From: Pantoea agglomerans
Lineage (GTDB): Bacteria > Pseudomonadota > Gammaproteobacteria > Enterobacterales > Enterobacteriaceae
Reading direction: 5' to 3'
DNA: 64,000 nucleotides
NCBI RefSeq assembly: GCF_020149765.1
Contig: NZ_CP083809.1
Span: forward strand, 1,302,001 to 1,366,000
In this document: positions 58,981 to 64,000 of the stretch, piece by piece
How positions within the stretch are numbered: the first letter of the stretch is position 1
Layout of the letters: each line of letters begins with the position of its first letter
Translations under genes and position numbers: made by a program
The notes under the pieces: generated by a model
Database searches by the model: none
What the model saw: the letters and a program-made list of their open reading frames with translations, nothing else
What the model was told of the DNA's origin: nothing

Positions 58981-60441
58981 TTACAGCGAAGCGACCACCT
59001 GCGCCACCGTGGCGCGCGCGCCATGCTCGCGCAACTGCAGCCAGAAGCGCGTCAGCGTCGCGACCACCGCCGTATTCTGCGCCAGATCCTCGCCGAAGAC
59101 CGCCTTCATCCCCAGCAGCGCCTTCACGCGCGCTTCGCCTTCGGCGCTGGCGGCCACGCGCTCCGCCAGTTCCGCCTTCAGCGGATCGCGGATCTCGATC
59201 GGCGCGCCTTGCTCATCCACGCCGCCCACATAGCGCATCCAGCCTGCAACGCCCAGCAGCAGCAGGTCGCAGTTGCTGCCGTTGTTCAGGTGCCAGCGCA
59301 CGCTGTCGAGCAGGCGCTGCGGCAGCTTTTGCGTGCCGTCGGTGGCGATCTGGTATGTACGATGCTTAATGGCGCGGTTTTCATAGCGCGCAATCAGCGA
59401 ATCGGCATAGGCGGTTAAATCGACGCCCTGGGTGCGCAGCGTCGGCGCCTGCTGCTCAAGCATCAGCCTGCGCGCGGCGGTGCGCAGGCTGGCGTCCGCC
59501 ATGCAGTCGCTGATGTGCTCATAGCCGGCGAGGAAGCCGAGATAGGCCAGAAACGAGTGGCTGCCGTTCAGCATACGCAGCTTCATCTCTTCGAACGGCA
59601 GTACGTCCTGCACCAGCTCCGCGCCGGCCTCTTCCCAGGCGGGGCGACCGCTCGCAAAGTTATCCTCAATAACCCACTGGAAAAAAGGCTCAGCCTCAAC
59701 CGCCACCGGATCGCTGGAGCCGAGACGTTCGGCAAGGCGGGCAAATGCGGCATCGGTCATCGCCGGAACAATGCGGTCCACCATAGTCGAAGGGAAGGTG
59801 ACATGCTGCTGAATATAGTCCGCCAGCGCGCTATCCTGCCGCTGCGCCAGCTGCACAATCACGTTGCGCGTGACGTGGCCGTTTTCCGGCATATTGTCGC
59901 AGGACATGACGCTAAACGGCGGCAGGCCCGCGTCGCGGCGGCGGCGGATCGCCGCCAGAATCAGGCCCGGCAGCGAGCGCGGCGCATCGGGATGGGCCAG
60001 GTCGTGCACAATATCGGGATGATCCGGGTTAAGGTCGCCGCTGGCGGGATGATGGCAGTAGCCTTTCTCAGTAACGGTCATTGAAACAATCGCCACGTCT
60101 GGCTGGCTCATGGCGGCGATCACCGCCTCAATGCCGTCGCCTTTACCGTGCAGCGCCGAGGTCACGACGCCGATAATCCGCGTCGTGAGCGAGTCGTCAG
60201 CCATCTCCGTCAGGCTGTACAGGTGATCCTGCTGGCGCAGCGCCTGGATCAGCTCGCCGCTGTTGAGGTTAACTTCGCAATAGCCCCAGTCGCTGCCCTG
60301 TTCCGCCAGCTTGTCGCTGCACAGCGCCTGATGGGCGCGGTGAAAAGCGCCGAAGCCGATATGCACCATGCGGGTTTTTAGCTTGCGGCGGTCGTAGCAC
60401 GGGCGCTGCACGTCGGCGGGGAGGCGATCAATCTCTAACAT
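58981..60441 (-). CDS. ydfI: Mannitol dehydrogenase-family oxidoreductase, YdfI-like (mannonate/fructuronate type)
   Basis: 486-residue NAD-dependent polyol/sugar-acid dehydrogenase. The Rossmann start is MVHIGFGAFHRAHQA, then EVNLNSG, VSMTVTEKGY, SCDNMPENG, FPSTMVDRIVP and the catalytic-lysine block EEMKLRMLNGSHSFLAYLG. It resembles E. coli YdfI and UxuB, which interconvert D-fructuronate and D-mannonate; the exact substrate is not fixed by sequence. It is the third gene in the rspA-rspB-MFS-ydfI direction and is preceded by a GC-rich hairpin at 60461-60479. Confidence 0.88.
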   Translation of the reverse strand: MLEIDRLPADVQRPCYDRRKLKTRMVHIGFGAFHRAHQALCSDKLAEQGSDWGYCEVNLNSGELIQALRQQDHLYSLTEMADDSLTTRIIGVVTSALHGKGDGIEAVIAAMSQPDVAIVSMTVTEKGYCHHPASGDLNPDHPDIVHDLAHPDAPRSLPGLILAAIRRRRDAGLPPFSVMSCDNMPENGHVTRNVIVQLAQRQDSALADYIQQHVTFPSTMVDRIVPAMTDAAFARLAERLGSSDPVAVEAEPFFQWVIEDNFASGRPAWEEAGAELVQDVLPFEEMKLRMLNGSHSFLAYLGFLAGYEHISDCMADASLRTAARRLMLEQQAPTLRTQGVDLTAYADSLIARYENRAIKHRTYQIATDGTQKLPQRLLDSVRWHLNNGSNCDLLLLGVAGWMRYVGGVDEQGAPIEIRDPLKAELAERVAASAEGEARVKALLGMKAVFGEDLAQNTAVVATLTRFWLQLREHGARATVAQVVASL

Positions 60442-60501
60442 AGTTCGTCCTTATGGCAAACGGGGCGTCCTGCGCCCCGGGATTCAGTCATGTCGATCTG
60501 T

Positions 60502-61785
60502 TTACACCGAAACCGGCTTCTTATTCGCTTTCGGGCTGCGGATAACGAACAGCACCAGGAAGGCGCCGACGGCAGCGACGCCGCCTGCCAGCACAAAGGC
60601 GCTGTCAAACTTGCCGGTATGCTGCACGATAAAGCCGGTGACGATCGGGCCGATGATGCCCGACAGGCTGCCCACCAGATGGATAAAGCCACTGATGCTG
60701 CCGACGCGGCTCTTGTGCACCACGTCCTGAATAATCGCCCAGTAGATAGCCCCGGTGATGTAGAGGAAGAAGATGGAGATCGACATCATCATTACCGCAG
60801 AGTTGACCTCTTTTACCGTACCCGCCAGCGCCACACAAACGGCGGCGGCAAACAGTGAGACCACCAGCACAATTTTACGCGAGAGCAGTAACCTGCCGGT
60901 AATATTGAAGATCTTGTCTGAGATCCAGCCGCCGAGCGCGAGGCCGACAAAGCCGACAATCCAGGGGATCATGGTGGTGATGGACATTGATTTGATATCC
61001 AGGCCGTGCGCCTGCACCAGATAGGCGGGGAACCAGCTCAGGAAGAAGAACAGAATATAGTTGTAGCAGAAGAAGGCGAAGGCGGTGACCAGGATAACTG
61101 GCTGGCGCAGATAGTAGCCAAAACCGTGCGACGCCTGCGCCAGATCCGCCTCTTCGCCCGGCTGCTCGGCTTTTAGCTGGTCGACCAGCGCGCGCTCCTC
61201 GGCGGAAACGTGGCGGCTTTTCGCCGGGTTGTCCGCCGAAACGAACAGCCAGATCGCCATCCATACCAGGCCAATCAGGCAGATGATCACAAAGGCGGGA
61301 CGCCAGCCAAAGGCGAGGGCGAGATAGCCGATAATCGGACCAGCAACCGCGCCGCCCAGCGGCGAGCCGGCGCTCAGCAGACCCATCGCGGTCGCCGCCT
61401 GCTTTTTCGGGAACCAGCCGTTAATCGCTTTGTTGGCCGAGGCGCAAATAGGGCCTTCTGCCATGCCGAACAGCACGCGCAGGATCAGCATCGACCAGAA
61501 GCCGGTCGCCAGCGCGGTCATACCGCAGAACAGCGACCACATGCCGACAGCGATGGCGAGCACGATTTTCGGGCCAAAGCGGTCTGTGGCGACGCCGCCG
61601 ACGAAGTTAAACAGGGCGTAGCCGAAGAAGAAGCTGCCGAAGATCATGCCGAACTGTTCGGCATTAATCGCCAGATCTTTTTCTACCAGCGGCAGGGTAA
61701 GCGAGAGGGCGACACGATCGAGATAATTGATCATGTAAACAAGGAAAAGCAGCAGTACGATTGTCCAGCGCAGATTTTTAAACAT
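60502..61785 (-). CDS. ACS-family MFS sugar-acid transporter, YdfJ/ExuT-like
   Basis: 427-residue major-facilitator protein with twelve helices. The opening RWTIVLLLFLVYMINYLDRVALSLTLP and GFALFxxxGG-type helix 2, GPKIVLAIAVGMWS, and ANKAINGWFPKKQAATAMG are typical of hexuronate/D-galactonate symporters (anion:cation symporter family). In E. coli the equivalent ydfJ is degenerate; here the gene is intact. It lies between rspB and ydfI, so its cargo is probably the sugar acid acted on by them. Confidence 0.9.
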   Translation of the reverse strand: MFKNLRWTIVLLLFLVYMINYLDRVALSLTLPLVEKDLAINAEQFGMIFGSFFFGYALFNFVGGVATDRFGPKIVLAIAVGMWSLFCGMTALATGFWSMLILRVLFGMAEGPICASANKAINGWFPKKQAATAMGLLSAGSPLGGAVAGPIIGYLALAFGWRPAFVIICLIGLVWMAIWLFVSADNPAKSRHVSAEERALVDQLKAEQPGEEADLAQASHGFGYYLRQPVILVTAFAFFCYNYILFFFLSWFPAYLVQAHGLDIKSMSITTMIPWIVGFVGLALGGWISDKIFNITGRLLLSRKIVLVVSLFAAAVCVALAGTVKEVNSAVMMMSISIFFLYITGAIYWAIIQDVVHKSRVGSISGFIHLVGSLSGIIGPIVTGFIVQHTGKFDSAFVLAGGVAAVGAFLVLFVIRSPKANKKPVSV

Positions 61786-61866
61786 AGTGGCTCCAACGCT
61801 TTTTTATAGTGATATTACGCCGGCAGCGCGCCGCCGGCTGAATCCCCGGTGAGGGCAGGGCAACAG

Positions 61867-62874
61867 CTACATGGCCAGCACAACCTTGCAGCAGGTGCGG
61901 GGGTCTTTTTCGAACAGCGTCATCGCGCGTTCGATTTCGGCGAGCGGAAAGTAGTGGGTAACCAGTTTCTCCGGCTGGATAAGCCCCTGCGCCATCCATT
62001 CAATCACCTGCGGGAAACGGTGACTGTTGAGGCGGGAGGTAAACAGCGACAGCTCTTTACTGGTCAGGCTCTGCTGGGTAATGCTGCACGGCTCGCCGGA
62101 GAAGCCGAGCAGTCCGATACGCGCAGCGGGCGAGGCGAGCGCCGCCGCTTCCGCCAGAATAGCGGGATGACAGGCGGCGTCGATAATCAGCGTCGGCTGC
62201 ACCCCCTCCAGCTGCGCCGCCAGCGGTACCCCGGCGTTGTTAAACACCCGATCCGCGCCGCTGGCTTTCGCCAGTTCAAGCCGTTCCGGCAGGCGATCTA
62301 CCACCAGCACCTGCGCCACCTGATAAACCCCCTTTAGCACCTGAATCGCCGTCAGGCCCATCGGCCCGGCGCCGTAGATCAGCGCCACATCCTGCGGCTG
62401 CGGCTTCAAGAAGGCGGTGATATTGGCCGCGATGGTGAAAGGCTCCACCAGGCTGGCCAGCTGGTCCGGGATGGTCTCAGGTAGCCGGTAAGCATTGCTG
62501 GCGGGTGCGACCGCATATTCGCTAAAGCCGCCGTCGCGGTGTACGCCGATAACGCTGAGCGTGGTGCAGACGTTAGGGCGGCCCACCGAGCAGGGATAGC
62601 AGCGGCCACAGCTGACGACGGGATCGACCGCCACCCGTTCACCGATGCGGCGCGCGTCCACTTCGTCGCCGACCGCGTCAATTACGCCGAAAAACTCGTG
62701 GCCGATAACGCGCGGGTATTGGGCGAAAGGGTTGTGGCCGTGCCAGATATGCACGTCGGAGCCGCAGATGCTGGCGTATTTCACCTTTACGCGCACCTCG
62801 CCCGCCGCAGGCGTCGGCAGCGGGCGATCCGCCAGCAGCAGTTCGCCCGGTTGTTCAATCACGACACTTTTCAT
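61867..62874 (-). CDS. rspB: Zinc-type alcohol dehydrogenase RspB
   Basis: 335-residue medium-chain dehydrogenase. The catalytic zinc residue lies in YASICGSDVHIWHG, followed by GHEFFGVIDAVG. The structural zinc cysteines are in SCGRCYPCSVGRPNVC, and the Rossmann block is IYGAGPMGLTAIQ. The ATG at 62874 has AAGGAG 6 bases upstream; a longer open frame overlapping rspA is rejected. It follows rspA by 10 bases. E. coli RspB probably oxidises a sugar acid (L-gulonate or L-idonate type); here it is inferred from family. Confidence 0.92.
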   Translation of the reverse strand: MKSVVIEQPGELLLADRPLPTPAAGEVRVKVKYASICGSDVHIWHGHNPFAQYPRVIGHEFFGVIDAVGDEVDARRIGERVAVDPVVSCGRCYPCSVGRPNVCTTLSVIGVHRDGGFSEYAVAPASNAYRLPETIPDQLASLVEPFTIAANITAFLKPQPQDVALIYGAGPMGLTAIQVLKGVYQVAQVLVVDRLPERLELAKASGADRVFNNAGVPLAAQLEGVQPTLIIDAACHPAILAEAAALASPAARIGLLGFSGEPCSITQQSLTSKELSLFTSRLNSHRFPQVIEWMAQGLIQPEKLVTHYFPLAEIERAMTLFEKDPRTCCKVVLAM

Positions 62875-62884
62875 GATGCGCTCC

Positions 62885-64000
62885 TTACCAGTTCCACAGC
62901 GTGCCATCTTCCAGACGGGCCACCGGCAGACAGGCGGGTTCGTAGGGATATTTTGCCGCCAGCTTCTCGTTGAATCCGATGCCCAGGCCCGGCTTGTCGC
63001 CCGGATGCATAAAGCCATCCTCGAAACGCCAGCTGGCGTCAAACAGCTCCATCATCTGCTCGGAGAAGCCCATATACTCCTGCACGCCGAAGTTCGGCAC
63101 CCAGAGGTCAAAGTGCAGCGCCGCCGCCATGCAGATCGGCGAAAGATCTGACGGGCCGTGTGAGCCGGTACGCACCTGATAGAGCGAGGCGAAATCGGCA
63201 ATGCGGCGCATCCCGGTGATGCCGCCGGCGTGGGTGATAGTGGTGCGGATATAGTCGATCAGTTGCTCTTCAATCAGCTGTTTGCAGTCCCAGATGCTGT
63301 TAAACACCTCGCCGACCGCAATCGGCGTCACGGTATGCTGACGGATCAGGCGGAAGCACGCCTGGTTTTCCGCAGGCGTCGGATCTTCCATCCAGAACAG
63401 GCGGTAATCCTCGACGCTCTTGCCGAAGCGCGCCGCTTCAATCGGCGTCAGGCGGTGATGCATATCGTGCAGCAGATGCTCGTTGAAGCCGAACCTGTCG
63501 CGGATCGCTTCGAACAGCTTCGGCGTAAAGTCGAGGTATTTCTCCGTTGACCAGAGCTGCTCTTCCGGCCAGCTGCCCTTGGTCGCCGGCTCATAGGCCA
63601 GGCCTTTGCCTTTCGCCATGCCGTAGGTGGTTTTCATGCCCGGCACGCCGCACTGGGCGCGGATCGCTTTAAAGCCCATCTCTTTGTGCTTCGCGTAGTC
63701 ATCCATCACTTCGTCGATGGTATGGCCGGTGGTGTGGCAATAGACCATAACGCCGGTGCGCGACGCGCCGCCCAGCAGCTGATAGAGCGGCATATTTGCG
63801 GCTTTGCCTTTGATATCCCACAGCGCCGTATCGACCGCGGAGATGGCTGACATCGTCACCGGCCCGCGACGCCAGTAGGCGCCCTTATAGAAATATTGCC
63901 AGATATCTTCGATCTGATGCGCGTCGCGGCCGATCAGCTGCGGGCAGATATGATCTTTCAGGTAGGAGGCGACCGGCAGTTCGCGGCCGTTGAGGGTGGC
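62885..64000 (-). CDS. rspA: Enolase-superfamily dehydratase RspA (5' end outside window)
   Basis: Mandelate racemase/muconate lactonizing-type enzyme of the D-mannonate dehydratase (ManD) subgroup. The frame is open to the right edge; about 35 N-terminal residues of the usual 404 lie beyond it. Visible blocks are [78 protein letters not shown] and SHGPSDLSP, which supply the Mg-binding acids. It is the first gene of rspA-rspB-MFS-ydfI. ManD members differ widely in rate and substrate (mannonate or gluconate), so activity is not certain. Confidence 0.93.
   Translation of the reverse strand, partial: ATLNGRELPVASYLKDHICPQLIGRDAHQIEDIWQYFYKGAYWRRGPVTMSAISAVDTALWDIKGKAANMPLYQLLGGASRTGVMVYCHTTGHTIDEVMDDYAKHKEMGFKAIRAQCGVPGMKTTYGMAKGKGLAYEPATKGSWPEEQLWSTEKYLDFTPKLFEAIRDRFGFNEHLLHDMHHRLTPIEAARFGKSVEDYRLFWMEDPTPAENQACFRLIRQHTVTPIAVGEVFNSIWDCKQLIEEQLIDYIRTTITHAGGITGMRRIADFASLYQVRTGSHGPSDLSPICMAAALHFDLWVPNFGVQEYMGFSEQMMELFDASWRFEDGFMHPGDKPGLGIGFNEKLAAKYPYEPACLPVARLEDGTLWNW

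Noticed and set aside
62875..63042. N-terminal extension of rspB overlapping rspA
   Set aside because: A strong AAGGAG sits just before the internal ATG at 62874, and homologues begin there.

Overview
The window is chromosomal DNA from a GC-rich (roughly 58-60% by eye) enterobacterium. Gene content and order closely follow the E. coli 47-49 min region (yejABEF-pdeN-mepS-lpxT-yeiR-yeiP-yeiW-fruBKA, nfo-yeiH-yeiE-lysP, folE-yeiB-galS-mglBAC-sanA, cdd-yohKJ, metG-mrp). The rearrangements and extra loci point to Erwiniaceae (Pantoea, Mixta or Erwinia type) rather than Escherichia. This placement is inference; no rRNA or tRNA gene was seen that could fix it.

Layout. 1-5 kb: Yej microcin-C/oligopeptide ABC importer (yejF cut by the left edge). 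5-10.8 kb: c-di-GMP phosphodiesterase pdeN with an apparent amber truncation, murein endopeptidase mepS, lpxT, yeiR, yeiP and yeiW. 11-15 kb: fructose PTS operon fruBKA behind two Cra operators. 15-20 kb: nfo, yeiH, a DUF1232 gene, yeiE, lysP. 20-22 kb: a Fur-box-preceded permease/ATPase pair of an iron-siderophore importer, where E. coli has cirA. 22-27 kb: frmA-fghA formaldehyde detoxification, a LysR/MFS divergent pair, folE. 27-34 kb: yeiB, galS and mglBAC with GalR/S and CRP sites. 34-42 kb: sanA, maeA, cdd, yohKJ, metG, mrp. 42-46 kb: GNAT, ahpCF and an AEC carrier.

46.5-55.1 kb is a clearly accessory, more AT-rich catabolic locus: GH67 alpha-glucuronidase, GPH-family symporter, GH3 glycosidase, KdgM-type acidic-oligosaccharide porin and a XylR-like AraC activator. 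The enzymes lack signal peptides. The simplest reading is uptake of intact (methyl)glucuronoxylo-oligosaccharides (aldouronates) and cytoplasmic cleavage to glucuronate and xylose. 55.7-56.3 kb holds a short PAAR-like protein overlapping a small membrane protein, possibly a type VI secretion cargo pair. 56.4-58.2 kb is thiMD behind a TPP riboswitch. 58.2-64 kb is rspR/ydfI/ydfJ-like MFS/rspB/rspA, a sugar-acid dehydrogenase and dehydratase cluster that could process the uronate released by the xylan locus.

Scattered through the window is a family of about 100-bp imperfect palindromes (14888-14993, 38617-38716, an expanded 27039-27222 copy and perhaps a remnant near 33645). Each lies just 3' of a gene. 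Their arms differ between copies but remain self-complementary, which suggests a structured mobile or regulatory element. No insertion sequence, CRISPR array, phage or replication origin was found.
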